DNA of 64,000 bases from an uncultured Dokdonia sp. (GTDB taxonomy: Bacteria > Bacteroidota > Bacteroidia > Flavobacteriales > Flavobacteriaceae). Below, in pieces: positions 48,771 through 57,249 of the stretch. A model generated the notes under the pieces. The model worked only from the letters and a program-made list of their open reading frames with translations, had not been told where the DNA came from and made no database searches. Where the stretch lies: NCBI RefSeq assembly GCF_947492815.1, contig NZ_CANLOB010000003.1, forward strand, positions 124,001 to 188,000, read 5' to 3'. Both the position numbers and the translations under genes were made by a program. Position 1 is the first letter of the stretch. Each line of letters opens with the position of its first letter.

Positions 48771-50108
48771 ATGAAAAAGAAATTAGTCATACTTGGAGGA
48801 GGAGAAAGTGGAGTAGGCACAGCGATACTTGCAAAACAACAAGGATACGAAGTCTTGGTTTCTGACTTCGGTAAAATAAAAGAAACCTATAAAAAAGTTC
48901 TGACAGATTTTGACATCGTTTGGGAAGAAGGCGGTCATACGGAAGCAATGATAGTAGAGGCAATGGTTGTGATGAAAAGTCCTGGAATACCAGATACAGC
49001 ACCCATAGTAAAAACTATTTTGGAACATGGTATTTCCGTGATTTCCGAAATAGAATTTGCAGCAAGATATACGGATGCAATGCTTATTGGGATCACAGGA
49101 AGTAATGGTAAAACAACGACCACATCATTGCTAGGTTATCTCTTACAGCAAGCAAAGTATAACGTAGGTATTGCTGGTAATATAGGAGACAGCTTTGCAA
49201 AGATGGTAGCGCAGCAATCTATTGATACGTATGTGCTGGAGATAAGCAGTTTTCAGCTAGATGGAGTAGTAGATTTTGCACCTCATATAGCAATCATAAC
49301 AAATATAACTCCCGATCATTTAGATCGATATGAGTACGAATTTGACAACTATATCGCGTCCAAATTCCGAATAGCGATGAACCAAACAGCAGCTGATTAT
49401 CTCATTTATGATGCAGATGATCCTGTAATTACGGATTGGTTGAAAAAACATCCAGTCAGATCAACACTCGTTCCATTTTCGATGCAACAAAAGCTTGAAT
49501 ATGGAGCCTATATAGAAGATAACAAAATACATATAAATACAGATAACAACCACTTTAGTATGACAACCCGAGATTTAGCATTAAAAGGAAAACACAACAC
49601 AAAAAATGCAATGGCTGCAGCCACTGTAGCTAACCTTTTAAGTATACGAAAAACAACAATACGAGAAAGTTTAGAAGGCTTTCAAGGTGTTGAACATCGT
49701 TTAGAACAGGTCCTTAAAATAGGAAATGTGCAGTATATCAATGATAGTAAAGCAACCAATGTAAATGCAACATTTTATGCTTTAGATAGCATGTCTGCAC
49801 CCACTGTTTGGATCGTTGGTGGTGTCGATAAAGGGAATGATTATCGTGATCTATATCCACTTATCAATGAAAAGGTAAAAGCTATTATCTGTTTGGGAGT
49901 TGACAATGCAAAGTTGATGAGTCACTTTGGGAATATGGTTGATATTATTATAGAAACACAATCGATGACAGAGGCTGTTAAGATTGCTTATAAGGTTACA
50001 GAAAAAGGAGATAATGTGTTGTTGTCACCTGCATGTGCAAGTTTTGATTTATTTGATAATTATGAAGATAGAGGACGTCAATTTAAAAATGCTGTCCGTA
50101 ATCTGTAA
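48771..50108 (+). CDS. murD: UDP-N-acetylmuramoylalanine-D-glutamate ligase
   Basis: A 445-residue Mur ligase adding D-glutamate. The Rossmann start is LVILGGGESGVGTAILAKQQG and the ATP loop is GITGSNGKTTTTSLLGY; NITPDHLDRYEYEFDNYIA follows. The start ATG directly adjoins a repeat element in the 162-bp upstream spacer, so translation begins right at its edge. Standard dcw order. Confidence 0.96.
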   Translation: MKKKLVILGGGESGVGTAILAKQQGYEVLVSDFGKIKETYKKVLTDFDIVWEEGGHTEAMIVEAMVVMKSPGIPDTAPIVKTILEHGISVISEIEFAARYTDAMLIGITGSNGKTTTTSLLGYLLQQAKYNVGIAGNIGDSFAKMVAQQSIDTYVLEISSFQLDGVVDFAPHIAIITNITPDHLDRYEYEFDNYIASKFRIAMNQTAADYLIYDADDPVITDWLKKHPVRSTLVPFSMQQKLEYGAYIEDNKIHINTDNNHFSMTTRDLALKGKHNTKNAMAAATVANLLSIRKTTIRESLEGFQGVEHRLEQVLKIGNVQYINDSKATNVNATFYALDSMSAPTVWIVGGVDKGNDYRDLYPLINEKVKAIICLGVDNAKLMSHFGNMVDIIIETQSMTEAVKIAYKVTEKGDNVLLSPACASFDLFDNYEDRGRQFKNAVRNL

Positions 50109-50120
50109 AAATTTTATTTC

Positions 50121-50135
50121 CGCTTTCGCGAAAGC
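50121..50135. repeat. Dispersed palindrome downstream of murD
   Basis: CGCTTTCGCGAAAGC preceded by C; it is directly followed by a TTGTCATACTGAGCTT-type element at 50142-50165. Confidence 0.9.
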
Positions 50136-50141
50136 AAACGA

Positions 50142-50165
50142 TTGTCATACTGAGCTTTTCGAAGT
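50142..50165. repeat. TGTCATACTGAGCTT-type repeat, copy 2
   Basis: TGTCATACTGAGCTTTTCGA followed by AGTA; matches the element at 25662 except for one base. Confidence 0.8.
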
Positions 50166-50178
50166 ATTTTTAAGTGTA

Positions 50179-50233
50179 GAGAAAAAGAGAAAAAGAGAAA
50201 AAGAGAAAAAGAGAAAAAGAGAAAAAGAGAAAA
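50179..50233. repeat. GAGAAAAA tandem repeat, about seven units
   Basis: Six perfect 8-bp units GAGAAAAA followed by a partial seventh. Likely length-variable by slipped replication; it lies between two essential genes, in non-coding DNA. Confidence 0.9.
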
Positions 50234-50402
50234 GAGAGAATAGAATATATAAAAGAGATTTTAAAAATAGAGTATTGCTCTATTTTAGAGTGTTACTCTA
50301 TTGTGAGTGAAAAATAAAATGAAAGGAGACTGAGTGATTTTCACTTTTATGAAAATAGTATCGAAGTCCCGAATTAAGTTATTAATAATGAGATTTCCAC
50401 CT

Positions 50403-50420
50403 CTGCCTGCTAGCAGGCAG
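50403..50420. repeat. Perfect palindrome CTGCCTGCTAGCAGGCAG
   Basis: An 18-bp perfect palindrome related to the element at 48646. Confidence 0.85.
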
Positions 50421-50446
50421 GTTCGAGGAGATGTATAATGAATGAG

Positions 50447-50466
50447 ATTTCCGTCTTCACGGAAAT
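50447..50466. repeat. ATTTCCGTCTTCACGGAAAT hairpin before ftsW
   Basis: An 8-bp perfect stem with a 4-nt loop, 14 bp before the ftsW start. Preceded by GAG; the opening GAGATTTCC also occurs at about 48750 and 50391. Confidence 0.75.
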
Positions 50467-50480
50467 AAATAAAATAGAAG

Positions 50481-51701
50481 ATGTCTAACGCAAAAAAAAT
50501 ATTCGCAGGATTAAAAGGAGACAAGGCCATATGGGCTATTGTTGCTTTACTTGCATTATTTTCTTTTCTACCCGTTTATAGTGCAGCAAGTAATCTTGCT
50601 TATATACGAGGTGATGGAAATACGTTGCGTTTCCTTATCAAGCACGGAATGCACCTTGTCTTAGGTTTTGCAATGCTGTACGGAGTACATAAAATACCAT
50701 ACCATTATTTTAAAGGGTTATCTGTTATCTTTTTACCATTAGTTATTTTATTACTTCTAGTTACAATTGCTCAAGGGACAACAGTTTCAGGAGCTTATGC
50801 AGCGCGTTGGATTAAAATCCCGTTTATGGGAGTTGGTTTTCAAACCTCAACACTCGCAGCTGTAGTACTCATGGTGTATGTGGCAAGATATCTCTCAAGA
50901 ATAAAAGATAAATCAGTGACTTTTAAAGAAACGTTAGTGCCATTGTGGTTGCCTGTAGGTGTTGTATTAGCATTGATTCTGCCAGCTAACTTTTCTACTA
51001 CTGCTATTATGTTTTCTATGATTTTAATGTTAATGTTTTTAGGAGGGTATCCTATTAAATATTTACTAAGTGTTATAGGAATGGGAGTTGCTGCATTACT
51101 TCTATTTATTCTTGTGGTAAAAGCATTTCCAGGAACATCATTATCAAGTAAAGTTGCTACTTGGGAAAATAGGATATCGAATTTCGCAAGTGATGAAGTA
51201 GATGCAGATGCTGATTATCAAATAGAAAAAGCAAAAATTGCTATTGCTTCTGGAGGGCCTTTTGGTCTTGGGCCAGGCAAAAGTGTTCAAAAAAACTTTT
51301 TACCTCAATCATCTTCAGACTTTATTTATGCCATTATTGTTGAAGAGTTTGGGCTTCTAGGTGCATTGTTTTTGATGTTATTGTACATGTTGTTATTGTT
51401 TAGAATAACAGTTATTGCGCACAAAGCTGAAACCATATTTGCAAAGTTACTTGTAATAGGTGTCGGAATGCCTATTATATTTCAAGCATTGATTAATATG
51501 GCAGTAGCCGTAGAGTTATTTCCGGTGACGGGACAAACACTTCCTTTAGTGAGTAGTGGAGGAACATCCATATGGATGACCTGTTTGGCAATAGGTATTG
51601 TATTAAGTGTAAGTGCAAAACGTGATCCAAAAGAACTAAAAAACGAAACTACTGAAGAAAAAGAATTAAATCCATTAGACGTATTAAGTGAAACCATATA
51701 A
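50481..51701 (+). CDS. ftsW: Cell division peptidoglycan polymerase FtsW
   Basis: A 406-residue SEDS-family glycosyltransferase with about ten membrane segments. The family segments [51 protein letters not shown] and [20 protein letters not shown] are intact. It overlaps murG by 14 bp. Confidence 0.95.
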   Translation: MSNAKKIFAGLKGDKAIWAIVALLALFSFLPVYSAASNLAYIRGDGNTLRFLIKHGMHLVLGFAMLYGVHKIPYHYFKGLSVIFLPLVILLLLVTIAQGTTVSGAYAARWIKIPFMGVGFQTSTLAAVVLMVYVARYLSRIKDKSVTFKETLVPLWLPVGVVLALILPANFSTTAIMFSMILMLMFLGGYPIKYLLSVIGMGVAALLLFILVVKAFPGTSLSSKVATWENRISNFASDEVDADADYQIEKAKIAIASGGPFGLGPGKSVQKNFLPQSSSDFIYAIIVEEFGLLGALFLMLLYMLLLFRITVIAHKAETIFAKLLVIGVGMPIIFQALINMAVAVELFPVTGQTLPLVSSGGTSIWMTCLAIGIVLSVSAKRDPKELKNETTEEKELNPLDVLSETI

Positions 51702-52785
51702 AGTCATATTATCAGGAGGTGGTACAGGAGGGCATATTTACCCTGCTATAGCTATTGCGCGCGAAATCGAAAAGCGATATCCAGATACGGAGTTTCTTTT
51801 TGTGGGAGCAAAAGATCGTATGGAGATGGAGAAAGTGCCTCAAGCTGGTTATAAAATCGAAGGTCTTTGGATTTCTGGAATACAACGTAAGTTATCTATA
51901 GAAAATCTGAAATTCCCTTTCAAACTCATCAGTAGTTTATGGAAGTCTAGTAGGATTCTTAAGCGTTTTCAGCCAGATGTAGTCATAGGAACAGGTGGAT
52001 TTGCAAGCGGACCATTACTTAAACAAGCTACTCGTAAAAAGATTCCAGCACTTATTCAAGAACAAAATTCATATGCAGGAATAACAAATAAATTGCTTTC
52101 AAAGAATGTTCAGAAAATATGCGTTGCCTATGATGAGATGCATCGCTTTTTTCCAAAAGATAAAATTATAAAAACAGGAAACCCTGTACGTGATGATCTA
52201 CTGACAATCGAAAATAAACGTACAGATGCAATATCGAAATATACATTGTCAGTTACTAAGAAAACCATATTGGTGATAGGTGGTAGTCTTGGTGCTAGAG
52301 CAATTAATGAGTTAGTGAGTAAGCAGCTTGAATTCTTTGCTGAACATGGAGTGCAATTACTTTGGCAAACTGGAAAGTTATATTACGAGCAATACAAACA
52401 CCTTGCTTCTGAGGATGTCAAAGTAATGGCATATATAGATCAAATGGATATGGCATATGCAGCTGCAGATATTATTATATCTAGAGCAGGCGCAAGTTCG
52501 GTTTCAGAGCTATGTATTGTAGGAAAAGCCACTGTGTTTATTCCTTCACCTAATGTAGCCGAAGATCATCAAACTAAAAATGCATTGGCTATTACTGCAA
52601 AAAATGCAGCAGTGTTATTACGTCAAACAGAAGTGGCATCAAAGTTTCAAAATGAATTAAAAAATTTGATTCAAGACGCAACTAGAAGAGAAGCGTTAGG
52701 AGTTGCTATTAAAACATTAGCATTACCAGAAGCAACTACAGCTATTGTTAATGAAGTTGAAAAATTATTAGAAAGTATTCATTAG
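51688..52785 (+). CDS. murG: UDP-GlcNAc:lipid I N-acetylglucosaminyltransferase
   Basis: A 365-residue GT-B enzyme making lipid II. It starts with GTG at 51688 inside the ftsW 3' end; the N-terminus [19 protein letters not shown] is the family signature. Other motifs: [27 protein letters not shown] and [16 protein letters not shown]. Confidence 0.96.
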   Translation: MKPYKVILSGGGTGGHIYPAIAIAREIEKRYPDTEFLFVGAKDRMEMEKVPQAGYKIEGLWISGIQRKLSIENLKFPFKLISSLWKSSRILKRFQPDVVIGTGGFASGPLLKQATRKKIPALIQEQNSYAGITNKLLSKNVQKICVAYDEMHRFFPKDKIIKTGNPVRDDLLTIENKRTDAISKYTLSVTKKTILVIGGSLGARAINELVSKQLEFFAEHGVQLLWQTGKLYYEQYKHLASEDVKVMAYIDQMDMAYAAADIIISRAGASSVSELCIVGKATVFIPSPNVAEDHQTKNALAITAKNAAVLLRQTEVASKFQNELKNLIQDATRREALGVAIKTLALPEATTAIVNEVEKLLESIH

Positions 52786-52786
52786 A

Positions 52787-53623
52787 GTGAGGTTATTAAA
52801 AAACATACTAGTATTCATTGGATGTGTCGTTTTTACGAGTTGTACATCAAGCCTAGCTGATACCTATGGTAAAGAAATCTCGAGTTTAAGAACTCAGGAA
52901 GAAATAGATGCTTATTGGAAAGAATTAGAACGTATAGATCAAGAGATTTTAGTTGGTAAAGAACATACTACGGCAGTGTATGATTCTATTTCTATAAGTA
53001 ATATGATTCGTGTGGCGTTACTTTTTGAAGTACCAGAAAAAGAATCTTTTCATCAAAAAGGCCCTGTTCCGGTAGTAGCTCTGAGTCACAACTTCAATAA
53101 AGATGCAGCAATTGCTTACTGGCCTGTTATTGTAAAATGTGCAGAAAAAGGAGGTGCTATTGATCAGATTGGATACCCTTCATACCCTTTAGAAGCAATA
53201 TCAATGACTTTTTATGGGTATTCATTATTTGATCAAGATGAAAGATATTCAGATTTAGTACGTAAGCTCAATAAGTCGTCGGGAGGATTTGTTCTTTCTC
53301 AATTGGAATTAGCATTTAAGAAAGAGAAAAGGTTGCAATCGCTTACGGAAACTAAAAGCATAGGTGTTTGGCATATAGAAGCAACTAAGAACGAAAAAAG
53401 TAAAGAGGTGTTTGAGTTTGTTCAAATGTCTGATGATGCTATTTATAAAAAATCAAAAGGAAGGATTCAAAAATTAGTTGTTTCTAAAACAACAGATACA
53501 GCTATTATTTATAAAATTGAAAACGAACCTTTTGATTGGTATTATCAGTTAGAAGAAACAGGTGATTTGATTTTGTTTGATCAACATGATAAAGAACTTA
53601 TAGCGTATACAAAGGTTAACTAA
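52787..53623 (+). CDS. Lipoprotein of unknown function between murG and murC
   Basis: A 278-residue protein starting with GTG one base after the murG stop. A lipoprotein signal ends in FTSC (Cys19). The remainder has mixed alpha/beta character and no motif I recognise (SLRTQEEIDAYWKELERIDQ, then VVALSHNFNKDAAIAYWPVI). It is placed in the dcw cluster where most bacteria have nothing, so a role in wall synthesis or division is possible but unproved. Confidence 0.78.
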   Translation: MRLLKNILVFIGCVVFTSCTSSLADTYGKEISSLRTQEEIDAYWKELERIDQEILVGKEHTTAVYDSISISNMIRVALLFEVPEKESFHQKGPVPVVALSHNFNKDAAIAYWPVIVKCAEKGGAIDQIGYPSYPLEAISMTFYGYSLFDQDERYSDLVRKLNKSSGGFVLSQLELAFKKEKRLQSLTETKSIGVWHIEATKNEKSKEVFEFVQMSDDAIYKKSKGRIQKLVVSKTTDTAIIYKIENEPFDWYYQLEETGDLILFDQHDKELIAYTKVN

Positions 53624-53638
53624 AGAAAAGAATGAAGT

Positions 53639-53657
53639 TTTCGCGAAAGCGAAAATG
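53639..53657. repeat. Palindrome-family remnant before murC
   Basis: TTTCGCGAAAGCGAAAA in the 42-bp spacer ahead of murC; the left arm has diverged. Confidence 0.6.
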
Positions 53658-53665
53658 AAATATAT

Positions 53666-55015
53666 ATGAACGCATTAAAAGACATACAGCATTTTTATTT
53701 CATCGGTATTGGTGGGATAGGTATGAGTGCCCTTGCATTTTATTTCCATAAAAGCGGAAAACATGTTACTGGTTATGATAAAACACCTAGTGCTGTTACA
53801 AATTCATTAGAAAATGCGGGTATTGCTGTTCACTTTGACGATAAAGAAGATGTTGTAGATGCTACTTATGGTCCAGAAAACACATTGGTGATCTATACCC
53901 CTGCGGTGCCTAAAGAATTTGGGGAATTGGTACGCTTTCGCGAAAGCGGATACACCATCAAAAAAAGAGCAGAAGTGCTAGGGATGATAGCAAACGCACA
54001 TTATAGTTTAGCTGTAGCCGGCACGCATGGAAAAACCACAACTTCTAGTATTTTAGGACATTTACTTGCAGAAACTGGTGCGCCTGTTACTGCTTTTATA
54101 GGTGGTATTACAAATAATTATAATGGAAATTTAATTCAGAAGGGGAATGATGTGATTGTTGTAGAAGCAGACGAATTTGATCGTTCTTTCTTGCAATTGA
54201 CCCCAGATATTGCATGTATTACGTCTATGGATGCAGATCACCTTGATATTTATGGAGATGCCGCAACCTTAGAAGATACTTTTAAAGAATTTGGCAATCT
54301 GGTTTCGAAAGAAAAACTTTTTGTTCAAAATGGATTACCAGTAGATGGACTTACTGTAGGAATAGAAGATGACGCTATGTATAGTGCTCAGAATGTCGTT
54401 GTAGAAAATGGATGTTATCACTTTGATTTTAAACACCCTGATGGGGTGATATCTCAAATGCAATTTAACCTACCAGGCAGACACAATCTGTCTAATGCAA
54501 TAACAGCTTTGGGTATGGCAATGCTCTATGGTTCCCCGACCGAATTGCTACCCAAAGCTTTATGGAGTTTTTCTGGAGTAAATAGAAGATTTACATACAG
54601 GATCAAATCAGAACATAAAGTGCTTATTGATGATTATGCACATCATCCTACAGAAATAGCGGCGGTATATCAAAGTGTGAAAGAAATGTATCCTGAGATA
54701 CCAGTATTAGCTGTTTTTCAACCACATTTGTTTAGTCGGACACAAGATTTTATGGAAGATTTCGCAGTGCAACTTTCGCAATTTGATGAAGTCTTTCTGT
54801 TAGATATATATCCGGCAAGAGAGTTGCCTATTGAAGGTGTAACAAGTAAAGTGTTGTTAGAAAAAATAAAACTTGAAAAAAAACGATTAGTAACAAAAGA
54901 GCATCTATTAGAAAATATAAAAAAAGCTTCTCAGAAAGTTATAGTGATGATGGGGGCTGGAGATATAGGAGTAGAAATATTGAAAGTAACTGAATTCTTT
55001 AAAAATGCGTATTAA
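53666..55015 (+). CDS. murC: UDP-N-acetylmuramate-L-alanine ligase
   Basis: A 449-residue Mur ligase adding the first alanine. Rossmann start FYFIGIGGIGMSALAFYFHK, ATP loop AVAGTHGKTTTSSILGHL, then DADHLDIYG and RFTYRIKSE. A complete palindrome copy (53933-53948) is read as RFRESG in VRFRESGYTIKKRAEVLG, with normal protein length. It overlaps ftsQ by 11 bp. Confidence 0.96.
   Translation: MNALKDIQHFYFIGIGGIGMSALAFYFHKSGKHVTGYDKTPSAVTNSLENAGIAVHFDDKEDVVDATYGPENTLVIYTPAVPKEFGELVRFRESGYTIKKRAEVLGMIANAHYSLAVAGTHGKTTTSSILGHLLAETGAPVTAFIGGITNNYNGNLIQKGNDVIVVEADEFDRSFLQLTPDIACITSMDADHLDIYGDAATLEDTFKEFGNLVSKEKLFVQNGLPVDGLTVGIEDDAMYSAQNVVVENGCYHFDFKHPDGVISQMQFNLPGRHNLSNAITALGMAMLYGSPTELLPKALWSFSGVNRRFTYRIKSEHKVLIDDYAHHPTEIAAVYQSVKEMYPEIPVLAVFQPHLFSRTQDFMEDFAVQLSQFDEVFLLDIYPARELPIEGVTSKVLLEKIKLEKKRLVTKEHLLENIKKASQKVIVMMGAGDIGVEILKVTEFFKNAY
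53933..53948. repeat. Perfect dispersed palindrome inside murC
   Basis: CGCTTTCGCGAAAGCG preceded by TA, in the murC frame as RFRESG. It is a full copy inside an essential gene. Confidence 0.93.
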
Positions 55016-55721
55016 CTGGAATTACATAAAGTTATCTGGGTTACTGTTATTGACAGTGCTTTTGTATGCATTTGCATCACATCGTAATAGTACGAGAACG
55101 GTAGCTAAAGTAGCCATTCAATTTGAAGATGAAAGTACTCCTTTTGTGACCAGAAATACCGTTGATAAATTGTTAATACAAAGTGAAGGCAATGTTACGG
55201 GTATGCCTAAAGAAAAATTAGCTTTGAATGAGATGGAATCGCGAGTGAAGTCGCATCCAATTGTCAAAAATGCAGATGTTTATGTTACCGTAGCAGGAAC
55301 AGTAGGAGTCGCTATTGAACAGCGAAAGCCTATCGCTCGTGTATATGGTAATACTTCATTTTATATAGATCAAGAAGGAGAGGAAATGCCGCTCTCTGAG
55401 AATTTTTCGGCGCGAGTACCTATTGTAAATGGAATTACTAAAAAAGATATACCTACAATAACACAGTTGATTTTATATATAAAAAATGATGATTTTCTAA
55501 ATAAACACATTATTGGTGTCAATAAACAAAAAGACAATCAATATGTACTTATCCCTAGAAAATTGAACTATAAAATTGTATTGGGAGAAGTAACAAGCTT
55601 AGAACATAAGCTTAACAATTATAAAGCTTTCTATCAGAAAGCAACAAAAGACAAAACACTAAGTGTATATAAGCTCATTAATCTTAAATATGCTAATCAA
55701 GTGGTTTGTAAAAAAGTATAA
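55005..55721 (+). CDS. ftsQ: Cell division protein FtsQ
   Basis: A 238-residue bitopic protein with a membrane helix at about residues 8-24 (LSGLLLLTVLLYAFASH) and a POTRA-like region (VAKVAIQFEDESTPFVTRNT, then VKNADVYVTVAGTVGVAIEQ). It belongs to the FtsQLB division complex. Position between murC and ftsA is standard. Confidence 0.9.
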   Translation: MRINWNYIKLSGLLLLTVLLYAFASHRNSTRTVAKVAIQFEDESTPFVTRNTVDKLLIQSEGNVTGMPKEKLALNEMESRVKSHPIVKNADVYVTVAGTVGVAIEQRKPIARVYGNTSFYIDQEGEEMPLSENFSARVPIVNGITKKDIPTITQLILYIKNDDFLNKHIIGVNKQKDNQYVLIPRKLNYKIVLGEVTSLEHKLNNYKAFYQKATKDKTLSVYKLINLKYANQVVCKKV

Positions 55722-55768
55722 GGGGTCATGAGTATGTACTTTTAGTATACACTCTAAACGATAGTAAT

Positions 55769-57100
55769 ATGGAACAACAAAATATCGCAGTAGGACTAGA
55801 TATAGGTACAACAAAGATTGTAGCTATGATAGGTCGTTACAATGAATATAATAAAGTTGAGATTCTAGGGATTGGAAAATCTAAAAGTTTAGGAGTGCAT
55901 CGTGGTGTTGTAAATAATATTACCCAAACGATACAATCTGTTCAACAAGCTGTTCAAGATGCAGAGAGTGTATCTGGTATTAAGATTAAAGATGTTGTTG
56001 TTGGTATTGCAGGACAACACATACGAAGTTTGCAGCATAGTGATTATATCACTAGAACAAATGCAGATGCTGTTATAGATAGTAATGATATTGATGCTTT
56101 ATGCAATCAGGTGCATAAATTGGTCATGTTACCTGGAGAAGAAATTATTCATGTGTTGCCACAAGAATACAAAGTAGATGGCCAAAGCGAAATTAAAGAG
56201 CCTGTAGGAATGTATGGAGGTCGTGTAGAGGCTAATTTTCATGTCGTAGTGGGGCAAGTAGCTTCTATTCGAAATATAGGACGTTGTGTAAAAAGTGCAG
56301 GATTAAATTTAGATAGAATTACATTAGAACCACTAGCATCGGCAGATGCTGTATTGAGTCAGGAAGAAAAAGAAGCAGGGGTTGCCCTTATCGATATAGG
56401 AGGTGGAACAACTGATCTCGCTATTTTTAAAGATGGTATTATACGTCATACTGCGGTGATACCTTTTGGAGGAAATGTGATTACTGAAGATATAAAAGAA
56501 GGCTGTTCTATCATTGAAAAACAAGCAGAGCTTTTAAAGATAAAATTTGGATCTGCTTGGCCAGGAGAAAATAAAGACAATGAGATTGTTTCTATTCCAG
56601 GACTTAGAGGACGTGATCCTAAAGAAATTACATTAAAGAACTTATCTAAAATTATACATGCTAGGGTTGTAGAGATTATTGAGCAAGTATACCTAGAGAT
56701 AAAGAATTATGGTCATGAAGAGCAAAAGAAAAAATTAATTGCTGGGATTGTATTAACAGGAGGAGGCTCTCAATTAAAACACCTCAAGCAATTAGTAGAA
56801 TATATTACAGGGATGGATACACGTATCGGATATCCTAATGAACATTTAGCTGGTGATAGCGATTCTGAAACCACGAGTCCGTTGTTTGCAACAGCAGTAG
56901 GACTTGTTATGAATAGTCTTGAGCAAGGACTGTACAATAGCGCAGAAGAAGAGGTTAAAGATGTGCAAGAAGAAACACTAATAAATGAAGAGATTGATAC
57001 ATCTCCTAAAGAGACTATTCAAACTCCAACAGCGCCCAAGAAGAGCATTTTTGATCGATGGGCAGAAAAGTTTAAAGACTTTTTAGATAATGCAGAGTAG
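55769..57100 (+). CDS. ftsA: Cell division protein FtsA
   Basis: A 443-residue actin-like protein. ATP-binding motifs: GLDIGTTKIVAMIG and ALIDIGGGTTDLAIFKDG, then GIVLTGGGSQLKHL. The C-terminus ends in an amphipathic helix-like KKSIFDRWAEKFKDFLDNAE suited to membrane attachment. It tethers FtsZ. Confidence 0.95.
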   Translation: MEQQNIAVGLDIGTTKIVAMIGRYNEYNKVEILGIGKSKSLGVHRGVVNNITQTIQSVQQAVQDAESVSGIKIKDVVVGIAGQHIRSLQHSDYITRTNADAVIDSNDIDALCNQVHKLVMLPGEEIIHVLPQEYKVDGQSEIKEPVGMYGGRVEANFHVVVGQVASIRNIGRCVKSAGLNLDRITLEPLASADAVLSQEEKEAGVALIDIGGGTTDLAIFKDGIIRHTAVIPFGGNVITEDIKEGCSIIEKQAELLKIKFGSAWPGENKDNEIVSIPGLRGRDPKEITLKNLSKIIHARVVEIIEQVYLEIKNYGHEEQKKKLIAGIVLTGGGSQLKHLKQLVEYITGMDTRIGYPNEHLAGDSDSETTSPLFATAVGLVMNSLEQGLYNSAEEEVKDVQEETLINEEIDTSPKETIQTPTAPKKSIFDRWAEKFKDFLDNAE

Positions 57101-57148
57101 TTGCTAAGTACGACGCATAACAGGTTAATTAAAATAAAATAAAATATA

Positions 57149-57212
57149 TACGCTTTCAAGGAATACAGTGACGCAGAAGTTTATGCTGAGCTTAGTCGAA
57201 GTACGAAAGCGG
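57149..57212. repeat. Split palindrome with an insert at its centre
   Basis: TACGCTTTC (57149-57157) and CGAAAGCGG (57204-57212) are the two halves of the dispersed palindrome; 46 bp lie between them. The insert contains TTATGCTGAGCTTAGTCGA (57181) followed by AGTA, a divergent copy of the TGTCATACTGAGCTT-type element. It lies in the ftsA-ftsZ spacer. Confidence 0.7.
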
Positions 57213-57249
57213 AAACGAAAAAAGTAATAAAGGGGCTAAAATCAAAAAT

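Larger units (their letters stand above)
50109..50480. other. Repeat-rich spacer between murD and ftsW
   Basis: A 372-bp gap inside the dcw cluster with no credible gene. In order it holds a palindrome copy (50121), a TGAGCTT-type element (50142), an 8-bp tandem repeat array (50179-50233), a hairpin AAAATAGAG/CTCTATTTT (50264-50286), a perfect 18-bp CTGCCTGCTAGCAGGCAG palindrome and an ATTTCCGT/ACGGAAAT hairpin directly before ftsW. Confidence 0.7.

Noticed and set aside
50179..50233. CRISPR-like array
   Set aside because: Units are 8 bp with no spacers; it is a simple tandem repeat.
49984..50310. 108-residue reading frame across the end of murD and the tandem repeat array
   Set aside because: It overlaps murD in another frame, and its lysine/glutamate repeat comes from the GAGAAAAA array; no family resemblance.
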